This document shows positions 1-11,895 of a stretch of 64,000 nucleotides of DNA, piece by piece. Below the pieces are notes generated by a model. It saw only the letters and a list, made by a program, of their open reading frames with translations, searched no databases and was not told where the DNA came from. Source of the stretch: Byssochlamys sp. IMV 00236. Taxonomy: Eukaryota; Ascomycota; Eurotiomycetes; Eurotiales; Thermoascaceae. The stretch covers positions 124,001-188,000 of the forward strand of contig MSJH02000792.1 of assembly GCA_001931875.2 (NCBI GenBank), written 5' to 3'. Positions within the stretch are counted from its first letter, which is position 1, and every line of letters begins with the position of its first letter. Position numbers and translations under genes: made by a program.

Positions 1-100
1 AGTTTACGACAGTCGGTCATGATAGAAAACCTTTATAACGACTAGGGGAAAAAGATGTACACCCTGTCGCAGGCCTGTTCTGTCCATGATTCTTTCTCTC

Positions 101-1472
101 TTAATGTTGGACGGCTTTCTGCATCAGTCCATCTGTACCAACGTTGGGTACCCAACCATACTGGGCAGACAGTTGTCGACCGCGCGGGCTCTCGATATTG
201 TCCGCTGTAGCGTTGATGCCTCCATGCACCCCTCCGTGAGAGTCCCAGATATTCTCTGGCTGGGATGACGCCCACCAAACCGTTTCCGATACAGTGGGGA
301 CCATGGACAAGGAACCCAGAGCCGGTGGGACAAATTTCGCTTCAGGATTATTATAATCATTGCTAGCCGCCAACCAGATGTCGGTCGTACCATCTTCAGA
401 ATAGTTGCGAGCGGATCGAGCGTCAGTGCTTGGAGATGTTGATTCCAGATCCCCATCTCTCTGGTCTGTCGTGCTGTATCCGTTTATATTGACACTTTCT
501 GCGACGCCTGATATCGGATTTTAGAACGAGCTGACATGCATCATCGAAGAGATAATGAGACCAATTTCACAGGTTATGGGTCTTTGGCTGACTGGAGAGC
601 ACTTACTTGTCTTTCTAGCGCATTTCCTCGCCTTCCATTCCTTGAGGTACATTTCATAACGCCTATGCTCCTCCGTTGTCTTATACGCTGCAAGAGCTTC
701 TTTGTAGTCGTCTCTGGCCTTGATCGCACGCGCCTGGGCGTCTCTCTTTTCATTTTCCGGCAGTTCCCTCCAGAGTTTTCCGATTTCGATTGCCATGTCG
801 GCAAATGAGAGACCACGGTGTTGTAACTCTCTTCTCTTTTCTGTGATTTGCCAATTATCAGTGAGCTGGTTATGCGATAAAGACGAATTTGATAAATAAT
901 GGTCCAGCCTTACCATTGGCAAATTGCGCATACGCAGTCAGTGGCTTTTTAGGAGCATTTGGATCCGCCTGAATGAGATTGTAAGTCTTCGAGTCAGACT
1001 TGCTAATAGCATCAGCAGCACATTGGGGGCAGTTGTGCGTGTATTTGCGCGTCAAAACTTGCCGGAGATACGCACCTTTGGATGCCATCGATATCTCCTC
1101 TTCGATCTGGCGGCCATCTCTTCGGTGCCCGTCCCAGAACGAGACAAGCCATGCGGGGTTGGAGGAAGACCGCGCTCTCTCGCGACTCTTTGTTGCAATC
1201 TCTGCATAGGCAATTAGAGCAAGGTCACGCGTTTCATAAAATTGAGGGTTTATACACACCCTTCGATGACCGAGTTTCACACCCAGGGCATCTCTGTGTG
1301 TGAAGAGAAGGTCAGATGAGCGCTGTCGGACTTAGGGGGAGCCAATGAAGTCTTACAAGTCATATTCCGTTATGTCGAGGACATCGGCCCAGCTTTCAAA
1401 TCCATTGTGGATGAAACTGGGAAGATATTGTGCCATATCGAGTTCTTGCAAGATCGCCGCGAGGTCAGCCAT
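101..1472 (-). CDS. SAM-domain plus HMG-box DNA-binding protein (6 exons, 323 aa)
   Basis: Exons on the minus strand: 1472-1357, 1293-1260, 1201-1076, 968-914, 840-607, 507-101. All introns are GT-AG, the phases agree, and the total is 972 nt. Residues 1-65 resemble a SAM domain: they begin MADLAAILQELDM and continue across two introns to DALGVKLGHRR and RLQQRVARERG. A basic linker ending KRRYRWHPK leads into an HMG box at about residues 94-170 (DPNAPKKPLTAYAQFANEK, LSFADMAIEIGKLWRELP). The tail is Ser/Thr/Asn-rich with no recognised domain. SAM+HMG-box proteins form a recognised filamentous-fungal family of presumed nuclear transcription regulators, several HMG members of which act in sexual development; the targets here are unknown. 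The start is the ATG that opens the SAM domain. The gene sits alone in a gene-poor segment, 3.2 kb from a RosA/NosA-like factor. The HMG box is complete. The least certain exon is the last, because few family features anchor it. Confidence 0.75.
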
Positions 1473-4400
1473 TAGGATGTCCCAAGGGTGTCGAGAAGTA
1501 AGATTGCATATCAGATACTTGATCTTTCTTGAAGAAAAAGAATCTATGCGATGATATTATGCGATTCACCATCGCGTCTGGCACGTAGCTGCCGTCATCG
1601 CAACAAGAACCGGTTTGGTCTACATCCTTGAGAAGCTTTCTGTTTGCGGAGAGGCGCTCCATGCTCTTGGGGGTTCCGTTCAATGTCACCATGGCCATTG
1701 ATTGGGATCGGAAGTGACATCCTTGCACTAAACAATGCTAGCGCAAGCATGTGGACAAGCGGAGGCTTTGAACAGCGCCCAACAATGATTTTGACGAGCT
1801 GTCTGCAGATAGCAGGTATGCATTGCCATTCGCCAGGTATTGGTGGACTTTGTCGCTGACTCGAGCGGAATCGTTACCGGGGAAGTACGATGGATCCTAG
1901 TGGGCTTCGTGGCGGCCATCTACGGACTGTCTCACGACGCACTGGCAGGAGATCGTCTTACGGACAAGAAGTGCCATGACGCTTTCACTATTATTACGAC
2001 CATTGTTCCCGGAGAAAATCCTCCTGGGCCAGTTCTTAGCCGCTTATCCCAACCCGGAAAAAGGAAGCCCCCATCTGTCCTAGCATCCCAGGCCACCAAT
2101 CTGCGTGATTTATACAGTTCTGAGACGCGTCAAAAGATGTTTTTTATCGTTTATCGGATGGAAGCATACGAGTCCATTGTCTGCGCGACTTGGAACGGTG
2201 TCCTAGTGCTCGTTCAACTCGTATTCTCACGACTCTGGCGTCAAGCCTTCCCCCTCGTTGCAGGGATGGGATGTTCTGGGTTATCTCTGGACATCGAACC
2301 AACGCCGTGCCATATCTTTCGATCTTGCGGATACAAATCAGACGGAATCGTTCTCTTTCGGGTCCCAGAGTATTGTGGCGATTTCGGACAAAATCATGTT
2401 CATCTCTCCGAGAGACAACCGCAGGCGTCCGGCGGGGTTGATGCTGGGATCGGTTCATGGAGTGCTCGACTTTCGTCTGCTTCGGGAAACCAAGTCGCTT
2501 ACTACCCGCAGCCGATCATGTTCTAGACATCTCTCATCCGTCTGCAACCGCCAATGGTCATTCCAGAGAGCACGAAAGAGGTTTCTGATTAGAGAAGAGC
2601 CACGAAGTGTTGTGGAAGATTGGCGCATAGCTGCGCAGGGGCGGGCCATTGAAGCCACGACAGTCTCAACCCGTTGGTATGGGATTGAATACCGTCTGGG
2701 CCGCCTGCTAGACCGTATCCACAACCAATTGTACAACTACTCGACTTGGAAGTTGGTAGTCTATTGTTCAACACAAGGCCATTGGTTCTTGACAGCAACC
2801 ACGGACGTCAGCTAACCACGTTTTCCTCTTTGCTCTGACTACCATAGATACGGAGTATCATGGAGTAGCTGAAATGGTCCTCGTAGCCCCGCAAGCGCGC
2901 TAATCAATCAAGATTATGCGGCGCCTCCGAAGCTGCAGTTGCTCTGGCGGCAAAGGAACAGTGCGATCTCCATGCACCCACAGACCTGGGTCAGATCAAC
3001 GAGAGCTATGATCTTTTACAGTCCCAGCGGCAGCCCTCCGTCGGAGCAGATGTCCATGCCAACTAAGGATGTCAAAAATGGCTTCATGGGTCCAATATGA
3101 AGTAAACATACCTTCCATAAGAGAAAAGGGTATCCGCTGATCATCTCAAGACACCGTGTGGCCCACTCTGCGATCAGCATGATTGCAGCGGATATATAGT
3201 ACTCTTAAGACGAAGGATGTTAGAAGACTGCCCTAGCACGCTCTTTTTACATCTAAGAAGCAACAATGTTGTGGCGGGAGTCATTCCCGTGTGCTGCCCC
3301 TTACGGCTTGATGTACAGTACCAGATAGGCAACGAACAACATACCGGAGCGTCGCGGAAAAGAGCTTCCGGATAGTTCATCGCGACTCCCATGCGAGGTC
3401 CCACCTGTCTATGAAAGTATGATACGAGGCCGCTGCAATTACCTACACTGCTGGAGCTAGTCATGATCATGGACTCAATGCTCATGTACCCCGCCTCTAT
3501 CTATCCGTCAGGAAAGAATCACATCTTGCGGAGAAAGCTGAAGTCGGTGATTGTACGTTGCAGCACGCTACGTACCTAATTCTATTCATTGGCGTCAGCG
3601 GTGGAGATTTCCGTTTCACTTCCGGCGCTGATATGTCACTGCATGATCTCGGCAACAAGGACTCGGGAGGGCCATCAAACTTATATTGGAAAAGGAAACC
3701 CCGCTAAAGACCGGCCTGACGGACCCCTAAGCTGAATATTAATGGGTGGTCACCTTCCTTGCTCCCCTGACCTGCCTTCACCAAAAGCTGTTCTCGTGTG
3801 TCCATGGGCCACCGCACCGGACTCAAGCAAACCTCTGGAATCGGGTGAGTTGGCTCCTTTTTTGAGCATCAATGTCGGCCAAGAAGACGAGGTGCTATCC
3901 GCCTCTTAACCCTGAGTTAAATCGGGATAGTTGCAGCCCTCAAGATATCGACAAAACAATGGCGGCCACTGTGAGCTGCGACAAAAACTAGAGATTGCTC
4001 CTTAGGGTATCCTGACGGATCCCAGGTCAAGCACCATTTCAATCAGTTTTCTCGACAGGCATACATCAATGATATTTTGAGAGGGACACCTAGCCAAGCA
4101 GTGTCTTCCAGCCCCTGTGCGCGAGTGATCTGGCTAGGGGATGCTGCTGCCCCTTTCAGGAGTTAATGTGTCAGAAGGGGAATCTGTCCCTGCAAGGAGC
4201 AACAAGGATCATATTTGGTGACAGCCTCCTATATGCCCAGCAGCCGTAGTTGTGACGCCGTTGATCTCCGTATTGAAACTGAAGATATTACAAGTTGACA
4301 TCGAATTTCCGAGAGTTGCTGTCATCCTCGCTGGTTGACTCCTATGGTGGAGAGTAAATGTTCGACAGAGCCTGGATTACCTGAGTACGTACGCTGATTC

Positions 4401-4709
4401 GATACGATTGAGAGTGAGCATAGGCTTAATTGCCCGTTTCATTCGACGAGTTTCCAATGTACTCTGCCGGAAATACAGGAGAAACATTGAGCAATGACGA
4501 CTAAGAAATCGAAAAGGCAAATTTCAACTGGAAAGAGTGCGAAGACGGCAAGATAAGAAGTCGTTTATTTGCGGCAACTGTGTTCAAGACCAATGCCAGC
4601 GTCCTGGACTTTCCTGTTCTCCCTGCTCAGAAGCAGCACTTGCCGTGGAGGAGGCTGGGAGAGCACAAGGGAGAAAGCACGATGTATCCGTTTGCCATTA
4701 GAATGCCTT
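1473..4709. other. Gene-poor interval with unidentified degenerate open frames
   Basis: No intact gene was recognised. On the plus strand, open frames at about 1790-2815 shift between readings. They give protein-like stretches, such as SADSRYALPFARYWWTLSL near 1795-1850 and AISFDLADTNQTESFSFGSQ near 2315-2375, interrupted by stops and frame changes. This looks like a decayed gene rather than random sequence, but the family was not identified. A second short plus-strand stretch at about 2930-3075 is open and rich in Ala and Gln. From 3.1 to 4.7 kb nothing coherent is seen. Confidence 0.3.
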
Positions 4710-5868
4710 TCAGTGTTCAGTTGGATATGTCCAGCCGGAGGGTAACCCAACGTTATCGACAAGGTAGGGCTGTTGTCCCAGCGGAAGTTGATAGTGGCTG
4801 AGGGTGTCGATAGATGGCTGAACCGTTCCTTGATAGGGGCCTAGCCATGGTACTGTGCCGGCATGTAGGTGGCTTGGCCTACTGCTTGCATTGCAAATGT
4901 CAGTCTGATAATATACATCGGGACATCTGCTTGCGTCGCTGAGGACAATGGGCGGCTGATAGAGTCTGTCGGTCGTAGTTGCATGTTGGACTTGACCAAT
5001 GTAGTCACATCGAGGATAAGCGCTATGCTGCTCAGTGCGCATTGATGGAAGATCCCATTTGCAGACGTCTCCTGCAGTTGGCGAAATCTCCGGCCCGAAT
5101 TCCCTGGACTCGCGTGGGCTTGCTGGCTCCGGGGACGGCTCTACCGTGCCGGTGTAGTCAGTCGAGGTGGACAACTGTCGTAGACACTGGAGTGGCTCTT
5201 CATTACTCTCGCTGTGTTCATCTGTGCCTTCCTCCGCTTGTTTGATGAGTCCCAAGCGGTCCAAAATTGCATGCGTTAGGGGATGTCCGTCAGCAACATC
5301 GACAAGAGGCTCTCCTGGAAACCCTTCATTGTTTATACAATGCTTGTATAGCCTCTGGAGCGCTTTGACAACGAGTGAATGCTGGGATTCGAGCATCTCG
5401 ACAAAACTGGAAGGGGCGCAACGGCACCTTGTTAATAATAAATCGACAACTCAACGCCGGAGTGACTCGCTAAACTTGGATCTGAGGGTTCTCACTCTCT
5501 GGAATAGACTTTCGTCTGAGTTGCCTTTCTCTCCCGGAAGAGGCAAGGGTGATTGTATGTTGAGCATCGATTGCAAGGTTGGTTGCCATCACACTGATAT
5601 AACGTTCACTTAGCTCATGCTCTCGTTCAAAGTAGTTCGTGAACGTCGACTCAGAATACCAGACCTTGGTCTTCTTGACCCTGCACCGGTCACAAGCCTT
5701 TAAGACATGTTTCCTCTTCACCCGGAATATACGATTATGCTCCTTCACTTCTACTGTCCCTGGAAATGTCTCGAAGCCCGGGATAGATGTCGTTGGGCTG
5801 AATTCCGGCAGAACACCTAGGAATCCTGGCATCTGTGACTTCGGACAGAGCTTGGGCTGCCTGGACAT
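4710..5868 (-). CDS. RosA/NosA (PRO1)-like Zn2Cys6 transcription factor, short form (332 aa)
   Basis: Exons: 5868-5665, 5593-5496, 5406-4710, total 999 nt with consistent phases. The binuclear zinc cluster spans the first intron. Its six cysteines are C59, C62, C69, C75, C78 and C85 (CDRCRVKKTK joined to CDGNQPCNRC). It is followed by the signature LFRERKATQTKVYSR and then DFVEMLESQH across the second intron. The zinc cluster, the KVYSR linker and the following helix match the RosA/NosA/PRO1 group, known regulators of sexual development in Aspergillus and Sordaria. Those proteins are roughly 650-700 aa. This one stops at 332 aa with a Ser/Pro/Tyr-rich tail and lacks the usual long central region, so it may be a truncated paralogue or a distinct short member. 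The first donor (GTCTGG) is weak, yet the join restores an exact cluster. Function is inferred from the family only. Confidence 0.75.
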
Positions 5869-8800
5869 CTGGTTGCGTTATAGAGCTGGGGAAGACATTG
5901 AAGTCAAACGATACTGTCTTCCTTGACAAGATAGAGGAATATGTGGAGAAACCAAGCGGCATATGACATACAAATGAGGGTCTGAGAAATCGTCAAAGGC
6001 GCACGCGTCAGCGGTGGTAGCAGGTATTATTCTTTCCCATCTAGATATAAGACGGAGTATCCAGGGTCGCTTACTTACGTCCCCGCACATGCGAAGGTCC
6101 TCTAACTCCGGTGCTTGTTCTCCCCGTATCCTTGCCAACTACGAGGTCAGTCATAGTGATCGGCTTCATCTTCGCCCCCCTTTTTCCCGCTGGTCCATCT
6201 TGGTGGGTTAGAGCAGCCTGATTATTGCGAGAGGTACGCGAGCGGCTGTTCTTTGTGGAATTGGTGGCCCCGCTACATACTTCTTGCCTTCTGACACGCT
6301 TGCGCGAATTTGTGGATATGATATGCATACAGGAGGGGGCCTAACCAGCGGACCGACCCGTGAGGTGATCGGGGAGCTGAATGAAATGAGGTGCCCTCAA
6401 AATTTACAATTCGATGGGTGGCACCTGGTAACTTGGGCAGCTAGCTGGAAGTCAGCCGCCGTCATCTTGCCGATGTCACTGCTGCTATCTATTGATTTCT
6501 TTGATGACATGCGTATGCTCACTGTCGTTTGGTGGAAGCAGGGACGCTCCGCGAATGAAACTGCAAGCCCATTAGTGCTTGGAGGGAAGAGGCATGGGGG
6601 AAGACTAATTCTTTAATGGCCTCAAAGTAGCGTGTAAAAGACACGCCACTCGAGATCCTGTCGGGGCGTTCTATCAGCGCAGTTGATACATACAGGGGGC
6701 AGATACTAGTCCTGACCAACTGCTCCAAGCAGCCTCACGGGTGCATCATCCGGCATCCGGACAAATTAACTACTGCAAACGTGACGGCTAGATCTGACAC
6801 CTTTTTGAGCCCCTGTCCTTCTCTATCTATACTGGTTGTTCAACCTCCAGCGAATATCCTTCCGGTGCTGTCCCTTAGCCACGAATGAATACCGAAGCTG
6901 GTACTAGCCTTGAAGTCATAGAGGCAAGCCAGTATTCACATATTGGCAGCCGGTCCTGTCGCTACTAAGACAATATATGATTCGTCGTCCCTCTAATCGC
7001 AGGATCATTCGGGGCGGGGAACTGATATCTAATAATTTGAGATATATTACGTGTGCCGACCCGATTTATATTGGCTATACAGATGGCTTGCTACTGCTTT
7101 GCCACAATAGTCCCACCATCATTGAGCCACTAGCTACTCGTCAAGCTGGCTAGGACGTGGACAGGGGTTCCGGGCCAAAGTGGGATATATGCCCAGTCGA
7201 CAGTGATAATCACTAGCCTTGAGGTGAAGTAGTGGATATCACATGATACAGTGGCCATATAGTTATGCAAAGTTGGTCGGTAATATTACTGGTTCCTGTT
7301 TGATGTCGGTTTGCCAGTTGTTTTGTGACACCCTGACTGGCAGATACGACAGTCTCTCCGGCCACTGTGGATAATCATTACTTATGGCGAATCCGGCACT
7401 GGTCATTGAGGAGAAAATCCAAATCCCGCAGCTAACCACATAGCCGCTAAGCGTCGCGTCTGAAGAAATGACGCAGAATAACTACTTCAGCCCTTACACT
7501 TGTTAGTCCCGTTTGTTTGTAGGGTTGGACTCCGTGACAGGCATTAGGAGACCGGAGAGTGACTGGGGTATGATACTGCCCACAAAAGACTACATACCAA
7601 GCAAACAAGGAGACAGAATACTTGCTTTTGTCTCACATTGCCGAGGTTCCAAAGAGATCAGGAAACCAGGAAGCTGCTTCTATTTCTTCGTTGAGTCTAA
7701 AATTACTTCACTTGCTACCTTTCTGCGACTAGGGAGCGTCTAGGCATGTTAAGCGCCACTCCATATACTTTGGATGATAGTGAATTGTCCCGCGATTCTC
7801 CAGCATTCTACTGCGCCTTTTATTGATCCTGGTCAGTGGTACCAATACGAGATGTATCAGTGGAACGGGATTCATATTTGAAATGGTGCTGAAAAGAAAA
7901 TGACTTCAAACAACGATTCTTCCGTATTCACCCGTCTATACGATTTGTGTCTCAGTCCTTGACAAACAGTTTTGCTGAAGGACCTGGGACACAGCATTCA
8001 GAACATATCGACGTTAGATTAACATAACCGAGATCTACATCATTCGATTTCTCTCTCGTATTAGATCTGGGGCCTTCTCTCAATGTTACTCTTCGAGCTT
8101 AGCAGACTTGTGGCTAACTAGCTGAATCCAGTCCACGTCCGGTCCACGTCGACTTCTATATCCCTGTCGGAATAAGCCGCCTGCCTGTTCTCATCAGCTT
8201 GTTCATAATCTCTAAGCGACGAAGGATCGGCGTATGATCCTAGAGCGCGCAATGCAATATATGCGTCGAGGGGAAGCTCCAGATCCCTTCACCTATGAGA
8301 TTAGGAATTAATCAGGTATAGTGATTCAAATCAAGGTTATTCATAGTTAATATCACAGCAGGAAGCCGTCCTCAGAGCAGGATAATGATGTGTCTGAACC
8401 GTAATTATGCGATTATAACCGATACTATCAGTGACTCGAGATTTCGATTTTCGAGGTAATCACCTACTAAACCTCTGCATCTTCGTACAGCATTTGCCTC
8501 GTGAAGCGGAAGAATGTCCTTGTACGACGACAAAGGATGACGTGGAAAAGGTAGCGGCAGGAGCAGCAGAAGAAGAAAAAGTGAACACATTGGCCCTTAA
8601 TCTCTTGTTGCGGCCCCTCGCTGGGCATTTCTAGGACGCTGTCTTCATCCTGTATGTGGCATGGCTATCGAATCAGCGTTATGACAGGGTATTCACATCT
8701 CAACAGGTGTTTTGGTTTCGCCGGGAGCAAACAGTAGAAAACGCCGAAGGAGAGGGGGCAAATTCACTGGCTCTTTGGATTTCTCCTCTTTCAGGGAGTA

Positions 8801-9880
8801 ATTTTGATCATGTCTTACACCCCTAGTCGCTGCCATTCCTGCTGCAACTCTTCGCGGGGACTTGAAAGAAAATGCTCGATATGGAATGGTGTTCGGCCGT
8901 ATCAACTGGTAAGATAGGTTAATCCTTGTCTCCCCTGTCGCCCTTAGACGATGCTGCATGCAGATGGCATGCGAGTGATATCTGTGATTGCAGCATTATT
9001 AGCGAACGACGCAACCGAGTTCTGTTGAGAAATGAAGTGATATCGGCGTCTGCTCCCGCAAGTAGTACCCTTGCATCTCAGATGTATGGCCCATCCACCT
9101 AGCCTCCTTCAACACCCTTCTGGTTAAACGCTGACGCGGGACTGCAATTACCCTTTCTGCCTGAAATGATGACTTAGGAAGGGGGAATGAAGCATGAACT
9201 TTCCCGTCGACTTGAGCAAAATACAAGGTGAGAAAAGAGGAGAAACCAGACTCTACAATATCATCGAGAGTCGCGATCAAAAGAGCCTTTCAGAAGGAAT
9301 TCATAGATGGTATTATTAAATTATGCTATCGTTGTCTTGCGCTATTTCTAACACTATCTTCTCGGGATTAAATATTTTATGCATGCAGACTAGTTATCAC
9401 CGGCATATTGTCTGATTACCTGAATCGTTTCAATGACCTTCCGCGAGGACTAGCTCCAAATTTGATACTTACAACTAATATCCTCTATTCCCTAGAAGGC
9501 AAATAATTTGACCCTTCGTCCCTTATCGGCGCATTGAATAGGGTGCATATAGATACGAAGTTCGAATATTTAGCCCTGCGCCTTCTACAGCAGATACCTT
9601 CCTCTCGAACTTACAAGGTGAAACCAACAATTCCCAAGGGTCCAGTACATGCAAGATGCGATTCTCACGACCTTCGTTTTGAGTACCAACAAGCCCTGGT
9701 TATCGAGCTCCACCGCTTGAGCTTTGATCTTTCATCGAAGGAAAAGTGGCTAGGTTTTAGGAGGAAGGACTACATAGGCAATGACGCAGGACGAAGATGA
9801 TAATCAGTGATTAGATACGATAAAGCAAAACATGAATCATTATTGAATCTTGACACTCTATTAAATCATTTCGTGAACAG

Positions 9881-9901
9881 CTAACTAACTAACTAACTAA
9901 C
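9881..9901. repeat. (CTAA)n microsatellite
   Basis: About five tandem CTAA units in AT-rich intergenic DNA. A similar CTAACTAACTAAC stretch occurs at 20101-20112. Confidence 0.9.
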
Positions 9902-10400
9902 CTACTCGTAACCATAATCAACCGGAATCTCTAATAGAAATAAATACCTTTGCTGCTATCGAGTCTGTGTGCTCATTCTTTCTATAATTCCGAAAGGATG
10001 AAAAATCTAAAATACCCTGCGAGCTCTCAAACTCCATCTGTGCGGGCCAATTCGATTAAAATAGGGAGGAAGGATCTATCTTTCCTAATTTCACATTAAC
10101 TCCTCCTATATGCAGAATGTAGCATGTGTGTAGTTCCTAGTGCTCGAGATCTTGCTGTTCGGTTTTTGGTTATGTTTACTTTCATGATTCTATAATAACT
10201 GATTGATCGACAGGCTTCTTTGCTTCCCTTCTAGGCAGATTGCAAGCATTTTTCTTCTATTTTTATCTACGGAGATTATAATTCGTGAATTTCTAGTTAG
10301 TAAAGCCAAAAAGCAGCATGAGATTCCCGGTCAATGGTATGAATGTTCCTGTTCGATTTAGGGAATGTTCGAGGATAATCAGCATTATGCACATACATAG

Positions 10401-10425
10401 ATACATACATACATACATACATACA
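10401..10425. repeat. (ATAC)n microsatellite
   Basis: About six tandem ATAC units with a slightly degenerate left flank. The related GTAT-type run lies at about 14238-14262. Confidence 0.9.
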
Positions 10426-11365
10426 TTTCTCACCCTCTTCACAAGGGAAGAAGCCAGCTGTCAATAATTTTTCTCGTCTGCAGGCTAACTAGGTGAGATG
10501 ATAGAGATGAAAAAATCAGGTAACTGCTAACTAACTAGCAATTAGTCTTGGAGAGAGCGGAAAATCTATATCTAGAACAGCTATACATCTAGAACAGCTA
10601 TATAAGACTTACGTTCTGCACCTGGGATCTTTGATAATGTATCTATCTATCGCCAAGATACCCCACAGATCGCTGAGGATTTGGACTCTATTGAAAAGCT
10701 GAACAATCTTCGCAGTGCCTTCTATATATACTCTTAGAGGGAATATCTGCCAATGCTGAACGGATCGAATATGCCCAAGATTAGGCGGGTGGCTATTTAT
10801 TAGCTGGATAGGAAAGAGAAAACGGGAAATATGAGGTCTGTTAGCAAGTAGATTGGGGAGGGAAAGAGGAATAGAGTTTGATATTGATATAGCTGTCTGT
10901 GCTTCTTGTGGATTAAATACCCCCAACTTTGAGCTGTTAGTGACCTACTTGAAGAAAGATATTATATTCCTGCAGACAAACAAGGCCACGATCCTTTGAC
11001 TCGACGGGACTTTTCTTCGCGGCCGTGTTTGTTGTGTTCTAAAAAAGGAGATTGCTATTTCCATCATAGCGTTTCCCCCTAAGGATCAAATACACACGGC
11101 GAAAACAGTAAGCTAGACCAGTCAGTCTCTACTACCTCCCATTGCTCTCTCCGACCAGCGTTCTTCCCTGAGTCTTTCATCAGAGAAGCGAGTCTCAAAA
11201 ACTCCATCTTTCGTAAACCAGCACCAGGTCGAGTCAAATAGACCAAGCCAAGATCCCCAGCCATTCCAAACCCTAGTTATCTATCATATACTCGCTAGTT
11301 AACATACTCCAGACCCATCACAAGGGTGAGGCGGTACGATATACCATACCATGTATTGCACATAA

Positions 11366-11398
11366 TGTATATGTATATGTATACGTATATGTATGTAG
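11366..11398. repeat. Imperfect TATATG/GTAT microsatellite
   Basis: Alternating TATATG-type units in an AT-rich intergenic stretch upstream of the assembly gap. Confidence 0.8.
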
Positions 11399-11764
11399 GT
11401 GACGTATGACGTGAGCTGACGTGCATTTGCAAAATTATTATTATTCTTGTTTTTTCTATGTTTCTTTTAAGTATGATAGATGAGTGACAAAAGTACCTTA
11501 CGTTATATTAGGATTACATATTGCATTAAATGCAGAGTGAGCTGAGGAATGGATTTACTATAGTACTTTGTGAGGGTATGTAGTTAGAGTTAGTAACTTA
11601 TGAAATGAGATGTATATTTGGATAAGACTTATTGGATATTTTACTCCGAGGGGAAGGGGGGGGAAAAAAGAAGGGGAATACTACGGAGTAGACTACAAGA
11701 ATGATGAAATGAGAAGAAAAGTGTTTTCATTGGGTAGTACTACCTAGACAATGCAGGGTATGCG

Positions 11765-11806
11765 TTTTTTTTTTTTTTTTTTTCATNNNNNNNNNNNNNN
11801 NNNNNN
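11765..11806. other. Poly-T run followed by a 20-N assembly gap
   Basis: Nineteen consecutive T at 11765-11783, CAT, then exactly 20 N at 11787-11806. A fixed 20-N block is normally a scaffold placeholder, so the true distance across it is unknown. It lies 90 nt past the 3' end of the lactone oxidase gene and does not break its frame. Confidence 0.95.
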
Positions 11807-11895
11807 TATATGAATTTCATCTCGTGTCGCCGCCTTACAAATTGCTTGAACTGACTCTTGGCCCCTTGTTTCCCACCCCCCCTGCTCTTCTTCTT

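Larger units (their letters stand above)
5869..11895. other. Six-kilobase gene-free interval
   Basis: No gene is supported. Open frames are short, often start with non-ATG codons and carry no family motif (examples near 6519-6728, 8999-9280, 9534-9800). The sequence becomes visibly AT-rich from about 9.3 to 11.8 kb and contains several microsatellites, a 19-nt poly-T run and an assembly gap. The interval separates the accessory left part from the conserved gene block. It could be degenerate repeat or subtelomere-like sequence, but no telomeric TTAGGG array was found. Confidence 0.6.

Noticed and set aside
6519..6728. Short minus-strand frame upstream of the RosA/NosA-like gene, considered as an extra 5' exon
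   Set aside because: No GT-AG join brings it in frame with the zinc-cluster exon, and the family usually has a short N-terminus before the cluster.
9881..9901. CTAA repeats considered as telomere-like sequence
   Set aside because: The unit is CTAA, not the fungal telomeric CCCTAA/TTAGGG, and the run is only five units.
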